Positions 35,339 to 44,220 of a stretch of DNA of 64,000 bases are shown here, one piece after another; the stretch's first letter is position 1; the number at the start of each line of letters is the position of its first letter. This stretch comes from Desulfosporosinus sp049943955. Its GTDB lineage: Bacteria; Bacillota; Desulfitobacteriia; Desulfitobacteriales; Desulfitobacteriaceae. The stretch is taken from NCBI RefSeq assembly GCF_049943955.1, contig NZ_JBNFTW010000011.1, forward strand, positions 87,962 through 151,961. Direction: 5' to 3'. The notes under the pieces are model-generated. The model was not told where the DNA came from and did not search any database. It was given only the letters and a program-made list of their open reading frames with translations. The position numbers were made by a program, and so were the translations under genes.

Positions 35339-36394
35339 CTAACTTGCTCCAATCCATGTTCTTTTTATCAAAGTCTCGAACTGGTCTCTGTCCTCAGTCC
35401 AATAGGTAGTCATATCATTTCTCTTGCGCCTGGCTCGCTCAAGAAATCCACCCAGTATTGACTGCCATTGTTGGGGATACCGGGACAACAATCTTAGATC
35501 GTGATTTATTACCGCCTGAGCAGCACACCTTCCGGCAATCTCTCCGGTAACAATAGCTGTTAGTATCCCCCCGCCGGTAACCGGATGAGTAAATCCGCCG
35601 GCATCACCGCAGAGAAGCACATTTTCTGCCTGAGTTATCCCTAAAGGGCCTCCGACGGGGATCAGGCCTCCCGTTTTGGCTAAAGGCTGAGTATCTTTAA
35701 TTTTTCCCTGGACGGCCAAATCACTCACAAATTGCTGCAGGAGATGCGGCAATTTTTCTTTATGTATGAGACTAACCCCAACTCCCACATTGGCTCTTTC
35801 ACCTTTAGGAAAAAGCCAGGCGTAACCTCCCGTGAATTCCGGTTTGAAATAAAGATCGATGGATTTTTGTTTATCTCTCAAGGGCAATGTGTATTGAAAT
35901 CCTACCAAATACTCTCGGTTTTCACTCTTGATCCAATGACCGACTGCAGACCGCGGCCCATCGGCACCAATAATAATTGTAGTCGGCATAAACTCCTGTT
36001 TGCCGTTTCTGGAAATCATTAACCCCGAATCCGTTTTAGCTGCCGCCCTCATTCCGGTCCAGAACTCAGCTCCTGCGGCAACAGCACTATTTACTAAACT
36101 TTTGTCAAACACTTTCCGGTTTAATAGATATCCCGAACCTGCCAGAGAAGCAACCGGTTTACCATAAAGATAACTATCCATACTCCGGATAGTTTGCACA
36201 ACTGCGCCCGGTACAAGCTGAACATGTTGTTTAACTTCGCGGGGAACAAACTCCGCACATTGCACCGGACGTTCCGGGTAACTGCCGGCATCGATAAGCA
36301 GGACATTAATTCCGGACTTGGCGGCTGCTTGGGCTGCGCTGGCTCCGGCCGGGCCGGCTCCTACAATGACGACATCATAATGCTTTGACGTCAT
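35339..36394 (-). CDS. lipT: LipT-like FAD-dependent oxidoreductase (geranylgeranyl-reductase family)
   Basis: 351 residues from ATG 36394 (AAGGTGA upstream, overlapping the previous gene by 20 bases). N-terminal FAD-binding Rossmann motif VVIVGAGPAGASAAQAAAKS and a later FAD motif NVLLCGDAGGFTHPVTGGGI. It lacks an NAD(P)H-binding second Rossmann fold, as in geranylgeranyl reductases. In known sLpl/LipS lipoate clusters such a flavoprotein, LipT, is thought to supply electrons to the radical SAM proteins. Its position between ligase and LipS genes agrees with that. A lipid-saturating role is the alternative. Confidence 0.8.
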   Translation of the reverse strand: MTSKHYDVVIVGAGPAGASAAQAAAKSGINVLLIDAGSYPERPVQCAEFVPREVKQHVQLVPGAVVQTIRSMDSYLYGKPVASLAGSGYLLNRKVFDKSLVNSAVAAGAEFWTGMRAAAKTDSGLMISRNGKQEFMPTTIIIGADGPRSAVGHWIKSENREYLVGFQYTLPLRDKQKSIDLYFKPEFTGGYAWLFPKGERANVGVGVSLIHKEKLPHLLQQFVSDLAVQGKIKDTQPLAKTGGLIPVGGPLGITQAENVLLCGDAGGFTHPVTGGGILTAIVTGEIAGRCAAQAVINHDLRLLSRYPQQWQSILGGFLERARRKRNDMTTYWTEDRDQFETLIKRTWIGAS

Positions 36395-37481
36395 TCCTGT
36401 CACCTTCTCTGCTGCAGGCAAGATAAAGAGCCTGGCAAATGTCCTCAGCCTCAACTCCAGGTATGCGTACCTTATGGCTTGCGAAAAACTGATTGACCCT
36501 TTTCGCAAGCTCAAGGGGATTTGAGGATGAATTTTTTAGGTCTGCTTCCAGGTCCAGGATACTTCTTGCCGGATAGGCAAAAAAGTCACCGGTGATAAAG
36601 GCACTCTTAATAAGCTGACGCTTTTCGTCCAAGCGGATTGAAACCCGAATCAAGCCTCCCCGAGATTTATAGTCCGCCATTCTCAGGTCATTGGCTTGGG
36701 ATACAATTCTCGTTCCTCTGATCCACTCCTCTGACTGGAAATGAACCAATTCCTTTTCCAACCTTTGCTGTTCAATCTCCATCAGACCGCCCGGTTCCAG
36801 AGTAATGCCCAGAACTTCGGAAATACCTGCAGCAAGCGCAGCTTTAATATCTGCCAAAGGAGGTAGATAGCCAAGAACTTCCCTTAAGCAGGTAACTCTT
36901 TGTTTGAAAGACTTAACATCTTTATCTGCCAGTTTCTTTATTGGCAATTTCAGAGCCTTAAGCATAGTGTCGGCATCAAAATCAGTCAACAGAGACCCCT
37001 GGTACAGAAAAATATCCCCCATTTCAGTTCCTCCAGTGCCTGAAATCTTACGGCCCCCAACTTCAATATCATTGGTTGGACGAAAATGGGCTTTTACGCC
37101 CAAGCGCTCCAAGCCGGAAACTACCCCTTCACACATTAGCCGGTACATGTCTTCCAACCGTTTAGGAATACCCGGTGTAGTTTTAGGGGCAAAAATTTCC
37201 CACCCAAGTTGAGACTCATCCCAATACAGGTTCCCCCCTCCTGTAAGGCGCCGATTTATCTCAATGCCCTGTTCATGGCAATAATTCTCATCTACTTCAA
37301 GTTCCACAGCTTGGTGGTAACCGATCAGAGCGCAAGGAGGTGAAAATTGGAGAAAACGAACCGTGTTAGGAACCTGATTAGAACTGCGGGCATCCAGGAT
37401 AACCTGATCCAAGGCCATATTCTGAGCCGCTGAGATTGCACCCGTATCCAATAACCGCCAAGGGTTTCCCATCCTCTTCAT
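36375..37481 (-). CDS. sLpl-type lipoate/octanoate-protein ligase (two-domain)
   Basis: About 368 residues. ATG 37481 lies just past the GcvH-like stop; GAGGAGATC is the ribosome site. Catalytic domain: RFLQFSPPCALIGYHQAVEL, RRLTGGGNLYWDE and lysine loop VGGRKISGTGG. C-terminal accessory domain about 285-365 (GGLIRVSIRLDEKRQLIKSA, then FFAYPARSILDLEADLKN), as in two-domain LplA/sLpl(AB). Predicted to adenylate a free acid and attach it to the GcvH-like carrier encoded immediately upstream. LplA with scavenged lipoate is the alternative role. Confidence 0.85.
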   Translation of the reverse strand: MKRMGNPWRLLDTGAISAAQNMALDQVILDARSSNQVPNTVRFLQFSPPCALIGYHQAVELEVDENYCHEQGIEINRRLTGGGNLYWDESQLGWEIFAPKTTPGIPKRLEDMYRLMCEGVVSGLERLGVKAHFRPTNDIEVGGRKISGTGGTEMGDIFLYQGSLLTDFDADTMLKALKLPIKKLADKDVKSFKQRVTCLREVLGYLPPLADIKAALAAGISEVLGITLEPGGLMEIEQQRLEKELVHFQSEEWIRGTRIVSQANDLRMADYKSRGGLIRVSIRLDEKRQLIKSAFITGDFFAYPARSILDLEADLKNSSSNPLELAKRVNQFFASHKVRIPGVEAEDICQALYLACSREGDRNDVKAL

Positions 37482-37485
37482 CTTC

Positions 37486-37905
37486 TTAGCCGATCTCCTC
37501 TTCCTTAGTTTCTTGTTCAATAATCCACATGCGATAGGCTTGAGCGGTCAACAAGCCTTTAACTTCGGCGGAATCCCTTAATTTCATCCTGCACATCCAG
37601 CCTTCACCATAAGTATCGCTATTAACCTTGCGTGGATGGACAAGGACTTCATGATTCGTTTCCAGGATCGTTCCCGAGAGCGGCGAAAACAGACTGCCGA
37701 CCCATTTCCCAGATTCAACCGATCCTAGCTTATCCCCTCTGCCAACGGTCTCTCCTGCCTGAAGAAGCTCCAAATAAAGAATATCGCCTGTATTGCTTTG
37801 CCCATAATCCGAAAGTCCGATAACAGCTTCTTCGCCATTGACTTTAATCCAGAAATCGTGGGTGTCATAATATAGGTTCTCAGGTATGGCATACTCCAAA
37901 TCCAT
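37486..37905 (-). CDS. GcvH-like lipoate-binding carrier protein 1
   Basis: 139 residues with the GcvH/lipoyl fold (YYDTHDFWIKVNGEEAVIGL; SPLSGTILETNHEVLVHPRK). The predicted lipoylated residue is Lys67 in VESGKWVGSL. Classical GcvH has SVKA around this lysine; SGKWVG is shared here only with the second carrier at 42201-42623. No glycine-cleavage genes (gcvT, gcvP) are nearby, so it is unlikely to serve that pathway. Similar carriers (LbpA) work with Hdr-like complexes in sulfur oxidation. It has a C-terminal acidic tail EQETKEEEIG. Confidence 0.85.
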   Translation of the reverse strand: MDLEYAIPENLYYDTHDFWIKVNGEEAVIGLSDYGQSNTGDILYLELLQAGETVGRGDKLGSVESGKWVGSLFSPLSGTILETNHEVLVHPRKVNSDTYGEGWMCRMKLRDSAEVKGLLTAQAYRMWIIEQETKEEEIG

Positions 37906-37946
37906 TGTCTTACCTCCCCGTCTCAGTAAACTCGCAGATTAGGCCC

Positions 37947-38888
37947 CTAAGGCCTCCCAAGTAAATCTTCATGCCATTCACAACCTATTAGAGAATCAGC
38001 CCTGGAGAAATAACAGGCCGCCTTGCCGAAAAACTGCATCTGCTCAACCTTTCCATTATGCAGCAGAATAACTGCACTGCTGTCGGGGCCTATTCTTCTT
38101 TCCAACAGCAAAACATCTTCTGCTATTTTAATAGTTCGCTCCGTATGTTTCCTGCCGGGCATTGCTATCCATTCCCAAGAGCTGGTCTTAACATAAATTT
38201 CCTTCGCTTTCCTTATGAGTTCATCATCCAGAGTCCTGGCCTCAAGGTCGCCCCATTGCCGTTTAAAACCTTCGACAAGCAGAACTGCCAGAGCATCATA
38301 CCCTACAGAATGATGGACCCAATCCTTCAACGTTGTCATATTGGCTTGCATAGTCTGACGCAAGTACTGGCGGAATTGGCTGCCAGGCACTCTAAGAATC
38401 TTGCTCATGACAGTATAATCAAAATCCACAAGAAGATTGCCCACATAGGCAGTACATTTCCCGATATCACCGCAGGCATTTCCGGAACATTTACGTCCTG
38501 CAGCGGTGATATCTGCGGGCGGCTTAAGTTTTGCCGGGAGGCCAAAATATTTGTAAGCAGAAATAGCCGGCTGCAAAAATTGTTCATAGTAACGCGTCCG
38601 CCTTAGAGGTAACCATGAATTATCCTGCCGTAACACAAGCTGGAAGAACACTTGCCCTTTGTCAAGATAAACGACCCCGCCGCCGGTCTCTCTCCGGAAT
38701 AATGGTATCCCCTGCCGCTGACAATACTCCAGGTCTATTTCCTGATCCAAGTCATCATGCAGTCCCAAGCATACATAAGGTGATGAAGGATAACAGAGGA
38801 TTAACCCTTCGCGCCCCAGGTAAGCCAAAGCGTGATAATAACATTGGGATTCCCACCAGCTTACTTCTCCCAGGTCATATAAGTCCAC
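37947..38888 (-). CDS. Biotin/lipoate A/B protein ligase family protein
   Basis: 313 residues. RRETGGGVVYLDKGQVFFQL is the TGGG substrate loop (the usual His of VYHD is Leu here), and the lysine loop is AAGRKCSGNACGDIG with several cysteines. GNLLVDFDYTVMSKILRVPG completes the domain; the C-terminal segment is shorter than in sLpl. A second ligase or transferase next to two lipoyl carriers; it could move lipoyl groups to the E2 or the GcvH-like proteins. SD-like GGAGGTTC precedes the start. Confidence 0.85.
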   Translation of the reverse strand: MDLYDLGEVSWWESQCYYHALAYLGREGLILCYPSSPYVCLGLHDDLDQEIDLEYCQRQGIPLFRRETGGGVVYLDKGQVFFQLVLRQDNSWLPLRRTRYYEQFLQPAISAYKYFGLPAKLKPPADITAAGRKCSGNACGDIGKCTAYVGNLLVDFDYTVMSKILRVPGSQFRQYLRQTMQANMTTLKDWVHHSVGYDALAVLLVEGFKRQWGDLEARTLDDELIRKAKEIYVKTSSWEWIAMPGRKHTERTIKIAEDVLLLERRIGPDSSAVILLHNGKVEQMQFFGKAACYFSRADSLIGCEWHEDLLGRP

Positions 38889-38943
38889 AGAAAGAACCTC
38901 CCGCCAAAATCTTCAGTTTTCCGGTTTTCGGCTCAACTCAAGG

Positions 38944-39246
38944 TTAAAATATCTCGTCCCCGCTCTTGAAGTTCAGTCCGGGATGATTGTCAAAACGCAC
39001 GACGCCCACAACAGCCTTATCACCGACTGCTTTTTTCACTTCGGCAGTACCGATAATTCCAAATCCCCCGCATAATTCAATAGCTCCAACGCCTTCACTC
39101 ACAAGTTCTTGGGCTGCCATTGAGGCCATAGCATAATCCTTAACCCCGACTACGGTTAAATCAACTTGGGGAGTCTCCACAACACTTCTGTTTTTTCGAT
39201 AATCCGCCTCCGGGGCAACAAAAATAAACGCTGCCTTTAATTTCAT
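38944..39246 (-). CDS. DUF6506 family protein
   Basis: 100 residues: MKLKAAFIFVAPEADYRKNR, then VDLTVVGVKDYAMASMAAQE and GAIELCGGFGIIGTAEVKKA. Compact alpha/beta pattern without signal or membrane segment. GGGAGTGGAGTGTT precedes ATG 39246. Family function is unknown. It sits within the lipoate/dehydrogenase operon, between the iron-sulfur oxidoreductase and the ligase. Confidence 0.8.
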   Translation of the reverse strand: MKLKAAFIFVAPEADYRKNRSVVETPQVDLTVVGVKDYAMASMAAQELVSEGVGAIELCGGFGIIGTAEVKKAVGDKAVVGVVRFDNHPGLNFKSGDEIF

Positions 39247-39563
39247 AACACTCCACTCCCTTTATGCGCACCTTAAGCGCTTCGTTTATATTCCGTGAAA
39301 TCATCGCTCTTGGATCACGATGCAAGACAACTGATTTTCTATGCTGAACCCATATGGGTTCCTTATTTCGCCACCAATATCCATAATTAAGACATTTCAA
39401 AGCCCATTTAAAAGTACGTACTGTGCCGACACCTGTGAACTCATTCAGCTAAAGCTGAACATCGAGGCTCCGGTGACGAAAGTGTTCTATGGACACTTTC
39501 GCCGGAAGCGCCTAAACCCATAACAAATTCTTTCGCGCTGAAGGATGGACTCTATATAGAATT
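39247..39563. other. Intergenic stretch with two hairpins inside the operon
   Basis: About 320 bases interrupting an otherwise tight operon. It has hairpins TTCAGC-TAAA-GCTGAA (39444-39459) and CGAAAGTGT/ACACTTTCG (39477-39501, flanked by CCGG). A minus-strand reading frame (WALKCLNYGYWWRNKEPIWV, then QHRKSVVLHRDPRAMISRNI) continues to the DUF6506 start and looks protein-like, but I cannot place it. This may be a mobile-element remnant or an unrecognised gene; the hairpins could attenuate transcription to the distal genes. Confidence 0.45.
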
Positions 39564-40727
39564 TCAGAGAGCTTCCAGGATCAATTGGCTGATATCCAGG
39601 ACTCGGATCGGCAGATTTTCCTTCCGGATGGCAGCGGTCAGCATCTGTTCACATTGCTGACAAGCTGAAACCACAATTGATGCCCCTGTGGCCTGAATCT
39701 CTTCTACCCGCAGGGCAGCTATCCTGGCCGCATTTTCGGGATCGACACTCTGCAGATTTCCTCCTCCGCCGCAGCATAAAGCATAGTCTTTGTTGTGAGC
39801 CATTTCAACGAATTTGACGTCGGGGATACTGTTAATGATGGCACGAGGTGCTTCGTAAATCCCGCTGTTTCTCCCTAAATCACAAGGATCGTGATAGGTG
39901 ATCACTTCAGCTAGCTCATTGAGCTGAATTCTTCCTTCCTTAATTAATTGCGCCAGATATTCCGTCGTATGCTGAATCTTCAAGTCATAACCTTTGAGGA
40001 CTTCTCTGCTGTCATGCTTCCACACATGATAACAGGAAGGACAACTGGCAATCAGAGTATGAATGTCCATGGCCTTAATTTTTTCCACGTTATGGCGGAT
40101 AAATTTCTGAGCATCATTCGCAAAGCCCGCTCCCAGCAAAGGAAAGCCGCAGCACCATTCTTCCCCGCCCATGGTCGTAAAATCGCATTCGGCTTCATGC
40201 AAAATTTCCGCGGTTGCCAGCGGAACTTCTGCCGCCTGGGGAAAGAAGGAGGAAACACATCCCACAAAATAGCATACGTCAGCACCGGAGCGCGGCTCGA
40301 TCGATTCAGGATCATCCAAATCCTGAGCCCACTCCAGCCGCTCATCATTGCTGAAATTCGTGATGTTTTTATGAGCCGCCAAGGTATCCCGCAGGTTGAC
40401 ATAGGCCTGAGGTTCTTGCCCTGCTTCGGCAAGACGCTGGCGCAGATCCAGCCATAACCTGCGCAGATCAATGGTTGTCGAACAGCCAACAGCACAGGCT
40501 CCGCACAACGTGCATTGGGCCAGGCGCCGGACAAACTCTTCCGGAATATCTCTTCGCTGCTGATGGGCAAAAATCTCGCGGCTAAGACTTACCTTGCCCC
40601 GCGGACTCGCTGATTCCCAGCCAATCACCTTGTAGATGGGGCAATCCGTACGGCAGTAACCGCAGCGGGCACAGATCAGTGCTTCCTTTTCCAAGGTAGT
40701 GTACAGAGTATCTGGCTTTTGGCTCAT
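39564..40727 (-). CDS. CCG-domain iron-sulfur oxidoreductase (GlcF/HdrD-like)
   Basis: 387 residues. Two N-terminal 4Fe-4S motifs (CARCGYCRTDCP at 19-30 and CTLCGACAVGC near 92-102). Then two CCG domains: first CYFVGCV with EEWCCGFPL, second HDPCDLGR with ALCCGGGGN and CQQC, the complete heterodisulfide-reductase cysteine pattern for a non-cubane cluster. Overlapped closely (3-base gap) by the FAD subunit gene. Family members reduce or oxidise disulfides, or oxidise 2-hydroxyacids. With lipoyl carriers as neighbours, a dihydrolipoyl disulfide substrate is plausible (inference); glycolate or lactate oxidation is the alternative. Confidence 0.88.
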   Translation of the reverse strand: MSQKPDTLYTTLEKEALICARCGYCRTDCPIYKVIGWESASPRGKVSLSREIFAHQQRRDIPEEFVRRLAQCTLCGACAVGCSTTIDLRRLWLDLRQRLAEAGQEPQAYVNLRDTLAAHKNITNFSNDERLEWAQDLDDPESIEPRSGADVCYFVGCVSSFFPQAAEVPLATAEILHEAECDFTTMGGEEWCCGFPLLGAGFANDAQKFIRHNVEKIKAMDIHTLIASCPSCYHVWKHDSREVLKGYDLKIQHTTEYLAQLIKEGRIQLNELAEVITYHDPCDLGRNSGIYEAPRAIINSIPDVKFVEMAHNKDYALCCGGGGNLQSVDPENAARIAALRVEEIQATGASIVVSACQQCEQMLTAAIRKENLPIRVLDISQLILEAL

Positions 40728-40730
40728 CGG

Positions 40731-42179
40731 TTACCACCCCCTGCCAAAGACTTTTCTTATTCCTGCCAGCATATCCATAGCCAAAGCATAATTCAAAGGA
40801 TTTAAGATAAACGGAGCACGATAAACTTTTCCCGGATTCATAATACCTTTGCCGTCAAGGTCACGCTTGATTTTTTTAAGCCTTTTCAGTTCGGAAGGTT
40901 GATGAATCCGCCTTATCATCGGGGCATTCCATAAACCGACGCCGTAAGGGCTGCCCCCGTGGCGATAGCCGATATCATGAAGCTTCTTCACCAGACTGAG
41001 ATTGATAATGTACCTGATGGTATGCATTTCATCAGCGTTAAAGGTCGTCATCACTGTGGCATAGTCCGCAGTAACCACATGGCCATAGGAGAACAGCTTT
41101 AAATTGTAACTTTGGGACATTTTCCGAACGTCAGCAAGATATTGGGGAAGGTTTTTAATAGGAAGCCAAATTTCGGCCCCGAGAAGGGACGGCCCGCCTC
41201 GTTTGAGGCGCATGGCCTTGAACTTTTCCTCCCATTCCAGCTCTGCTGTCTCCAGTGGCAGGAGCCTTAGTGACTGATATTTTTCTGTCATTGTTTGGAT
41301 AATCTTCTCCGCCTGCTCAAGCTCCTGATCAGAGCCTTCATAATCTACGGCCAGAAGATAACCATGATCTAAGCCGCCAGGTGCAATTCCCAGGGCGTTC
41401 ATGCCTTGCAAACATTCCTCATCGGTGAAATGCAGATTAAAAGGAACTTCTGCCCCCTTGATGACTACTTGCATCTTGTCCCGCATTTCCAGGGGATCAG
41501 AACATTGCAGCAAAAAGTGTTTGAGCTTAGTTTGGTGCCGTATTGCCACTTCCAGCTCCGTAACAATCCCCAGCGTTCCCTCTGCAGCAGCAAACCATTC
41601 CAGGGATGGCTGGGTATCCCGCGTAAGACGTCGTGCCTTTCCTTCTGGAGTTACCACTTCAATGGACCGAACCAGTGATAGCAGGCTGCCGTATTTCAGG
41701 CTGCCAATCCCATAGCCCAGCATTGAAAACCAGCCCCCGATGGTAGCAACCGGAGTACTGCTGGGAAAGGATTTGGGAGCCAGACCTTTGCCGCTTAAAT
41801 ACCGTTCAAGTTCTATCCAGGTGGTTGCCGGTTTAACCGTAACGGTCATAGCTGCCTCGTTTACATCAACAATTCCTTTAAGCAAGTTAAGATCCATTAA
41901 GATTCCCTTATGGAGCGGCACGGTATTGAAATAAACCGTCGAACCGCCGGCACGGGGTGTCACCGGAATAGTGTCCTTCCAAGCAGTTTTGAGAATATCG
42001 CTGACTTCTTCCGTATTGGCCGGACGAACGACTATGTCAGGCAGCGTCTTAAAGAGAGGTCCGACCAGCAGCTCCGGTACCGGAGCCAGGTCGCGAGAGT
42101 AGAAGGATCTTTCAAAGGGCGAGTCCGTCGCCTGCTCCCCATATTGATCCAGGATTTCTTTGACGATTTCTGTCTTCAC
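40731..42179 (-). CDS. FAD-binding oxidoreductase (GlcD/D-lactate dehydrogenase type)
   Basis: 482 residues. PCMH-type FAD domain: IPVTPRAGGSTVYFNTVPLH, then SSTPVATIGGWFSMLGYGIG and GSLKYGSLLSLVRSIEVVTP. C-terminal cap domain with LKLFSYGHVVTADYATVMTT and a C-terminal GKGIMNPGKVY, the usual end of this family. No membrane segment. Encoded between a GcvH-like carrier and the CCG subunit, so the two enzymes probably form one complex. Substrate may be a hydroxyacid or, through the CCG partner, the carrier dithiol. Confidence 0.9.
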   Translation of the reverse strand: MKTEIVKEILDQYGEQATDSPFERSFYSRDLAPVPELLVGPLFKTLPDIVVRPANTEEVSDILKTAWKDTIPVTPRAGGSTVYFNTVPLHKGILMDLNLLKGIVDVNEAAMTVTVKPATTWIELERYLSGKGLAPKSFPSSTPVATIGGWFSMLGYGIGSLKYGSLLSLVRSIEVVTPEGKARRLTRDTQPSLEWFAAAEGTLGIVTELEVAIRHQTKLKHFLLQCSDPLEMRDKMQVVIKGAEVPFNLHFTDEECLQGMNALGIAPGGLDHGYLLAVDYEGSDQELEQAEKIIQTMTEKYQSLRLLPLETAELEWEEKFKAMRLKRGGPSLLGAEIWLPIKNLPQYLADVRKMSQSYNLKLFSYGHVVTADYATVMTTFNADEMHTIRYIINLSLVKKLHDIGYRHGGSPYGVGLWNAPMIRRIHQPSELKRLKKIKRDLDGKGIMNPGKVYRAPFILNPLNYALAMDMLAGIRKVFGRGW

Positions 42180-42200
42180 CAGTATTCCCCCTTACCTGGC

Positions 42201-42623
42201 CTACTGAGGATGTTTGGCAATTTCCTCCTGCAAAAAAGCAAGGGCTTTATCTCCAAAAAGCAGATTGGTTTGCACCTCCGCCATATTCGACGGTTCAATT
42301 ACTGCTATCCAGCCCTTTCCATAGGGATCTTCATTTAAAGGCTTGGGCACAGAGGCCAAATCTTTATTTGCTTCCACAACCTTCCCGGAGACCGGCATCG
42401 TTATTTTACCGGCCCATTTACCCGATTGCATTGAGCAGAGTGTTTTTCCGGCTTCCAGGTCTTTGCCGGCCCGGGGCACTCGTACAAAGGTAATGTTGCC
42501 TGCCAGCTGCTGCATAAAATCCGTGACTCCCACCCGGATTTGCTGGCCTTCGATTTTGACCCAGGCATGGTCGGTGGTGTAATAAAGATCATCCGGCATA
42601 TCATAGTTAGCCACTTTAGCCAT
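42201..42623 (-). CDS. GcvH-like lipoate-binding carrier protein 2
   Basis: 140 residues with lipoyl fold: DLYYTTDHAWVKIEGQQIRV, and MPVSGKVVEANKDLASVPKP. Lipoylated residue predicted Lys69 in MQSGKWAGKI, sharing SGKW-x-G with carrier 1 (37486-37905) and differing from classical GcvH. The gene overlaps lipA by 8 bases, and the GlcD-like gene follows after 21 bases, tying lipoyl synthesis, carrier and oxidoreductase together. Glycine cleavage is unlikely because no T or P protein is present. Confidence 0.87.
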   Translation of the reverse strand: MAKVANYDMPDDLYYTTDHAWVKIEGQQIRVGVTDFMQQLAGNITFVRVPRAGKDLEAGKTLCSMQSGKWAGKITMPVSGKVVEANKDLASVPKPLNEDPYGKGWIAVIEPSNMAEVQTNLLFGDKALAFLQEEIAKHPQ

Positions 42624-43491
42624 AAACCTTAGCCTCCTTTCTTCTTACCTGAATACCGGCAAGAGCACGGGCTGCATGATAAGAACTCCTGACCAGAGGC
42701 CCGGCATTAACATCTAAAAAACCTAGGTTAAAAGCTTCTTGTCTCAGCCAGGCAAAGGTCTCGGGATGAATATAATCAACGACGGGATAGTGAGCGGGAG
42801 AAGGACTTAGATATTGACCGAGGGTCAAAATGTCACAATGAACGGTTCGCAGGTCCTCCATAACCTTCAGCACTTCATCTGTCTGTTCACCCAATCCCAG
42901 CATCAGTCCCGATTTCGCTAAGATTCCCGCCGCGCTCACCCTTTGCAGCAATTCCAGTGAGCGTTCATAAATAGCCTGAGGTCTAACGGTGGGATAAAGA
43001 CGGGGAACCGTTTCCACATTGTGGTTAATCACCGCAGGCTTGGCCTCGATCACTTTCTGCAAAGCATCTTTTTTCCCTCGGAAGTCTGGTATCAGGACTT
43101 CAACGGTAACATCAGGCACAGTTTTTTTAAGAGCCTTAATCGTCGCTGCAAAATGCCCCGCTCCGCCATCGGTCAGATCATCCCTGGTCACTGATGTAAC
43201 AACAACATGGTGCAAATTCAATTGTTGAACGGTTAAAGCGACACCCTGCGGCTCCTCAGGATCAACCGGCAGCGGCCGTCCGTGGGTAACCGCACAAAAC
43301 CGGCAATTACGGGAGCAGACATTACCAAGAATCATAAAGGTACAGGTTTTCTGGGCAAAGCATTCACCCATGTTCGGGCAGTCAGCCCCTTCACAAACCG
43401 TATGCAGATGTCCCGCATCCAACAACCTTTTCATACTGTCCAATGCTTCGGGACTTGGAGTTTCTATTGTCAGCCAATCTGGTCTCTTCAT
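42616..43491 (-). CDS. lipA: Lipoyl synthase LipA
   Basis: 291 residues. Inserts two sulfurs into octanoyl groups on carrier proteins. Auxiliary cluster Cys33-x4-Cys38-x5-Cys44 (CEGADCPNMGEC), radical SAM cluster Cys59-x3-Cys63-x2-Cys66 (CSRNCRFC), and the C-terminal RSSYHA serine that ligates the auxiliary cluster. Coupled to lipB upstream (adjacent stop and start) and to the carrier gene downstream. It appears fully intact, so this operon has canonical lipoate synthesis in addition to the sLpl/LipS route 6 kb further on. Confidence 0.96.
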   Translation of the reverse strand: MKRPDWLTIETPSPEALDSMKRLLDAGHLHTVCEGADCPNMGECFAQKTCTFMILGNVCSRNCRFCAVTHGRPLPVDPEEPQGVALTVQQLNLHHVVVTSVTRDDLTDGGAGHFAATIKALKKTVPDVTVEVLIPDFRGKKDALQKVIEAKPAVINHNVETVPRLYPTVRPQAIYERSLELLQRVSAAGILAKSGLMLGLGEQTDEVLKVMEDLRTVHCDILTLGQYLSPSPAHYPVVDYIHPETFAWLRQEAFNLGFLDVNAGPLVRSSYHAARALAGIQVRRKEAKVYG

Positions 43492-44187
43492 TTAGACACC
43501 TTCTAACATGTCCTTGACTTTTGCCAAAGTAACATCTTCCAAATACAGATCCATAACGTCACTCAACTGCTGGCGCATTTCTTGTTTCACTTGATTAAAA
43601 TCAACCGTGTGTCCCAGAACTTTTTCCATGGATGTAACTTCCAAAGTAGAAGCTGAAATTCCGCAGGGAATAATGTAGGAAAAATGGTTTAAGTCCGGGG
43701 AAATATTCAAGGCCACACCATGCATCGTAACCCAGTGCTGAACTGCCATGCCCTCAGCAGCGATCTTCGCTGATCCTGCCCATACCCCCGGATATGCCTG
43801 TTTGCGACCAGCAGCAATCCCGAAGGTTTTGAGGGTTCTAATTAAAATTTCTTCCATCCGGCGGGCATACAAATGAACATCTCGTTCAAACCCCGTCAGA
43901 TCAAGAATAGGATAACAAACTAATTGACCGGGACCATGATAGGTAATGTCCCCTCCCCGGTCTGTCTCATAGACTTTGATCCCCTGTTCCTCCAGAAAGG
44001 CCTGACTGACGAGAATATGGTCAAAACCGCCCCTTCTGCCGATGGTAAAGCAGGGATGATGTTCCAGAAAAATTACGGTATCCGCTATGGCCCCGTTTCT
44101 GCGCGCTTGGTTTAGCACTTTCTGCAGTGCCAGAATCTCTCCGTATTCCTCTCTGCCTAATTCCAAGCAATAGCCTTTCCTGCTCAT
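43492..44187 (-). CDS. lipB: Octanoyl-ACP:protein octanoyltransferase LipB
   Basis: 231 residues from ATG 44187; a GTG at 44196 is less well placed relative to GGGTGGA. Moves octanoate from acyl carrier protein to lipoyl domains. Conserved RGGDITYHGPGQLVCYPILD, catalytic lysine loop GVWAGSAKIAAEGMAV, and catalytic Cys in IIPCGIS. Followed directly by lipA, forming the classical two-step pathway. Confidence 0.95.
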   Translation of the reverse strand: MSRKGYCLELGREEYGEILALQKVLNQARRNGAIADTVIFLEHHPCFTIGRRGGFDHILVSQAFLEEQGIKVYETDRGGDITYHGPGQLVCYPILDLTGFERDVHLYARRMEEILIRTLKTFGIAAGRKQAYPGVWAGSAKIAAEGMAVQHWVTMHGVALNISPDLNHFSYIIPCGISASTLEVTSMEKVLGHTVDFNQVKQEMRQQLSDVMDLYLEDVTLAKVKDMLEGV

Positions 44188-44220
44188 ACCATCCACCCGT
44201 TTCTAATTTCAAATCAAATT

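Noticed and set aside
37486..37905. Glycine cleavage H protein
   Set aside because: No gcvT or gcvP in the window and the lipoyl-lysine motif is SGKWVG, not the classical SVKA type.
39161..39400. 79-codon minus frame as a definite gene
   Set aside because: It overlaps the DUF6506 start and has no ribosome site; kept only as an unexplained feature of the gap.
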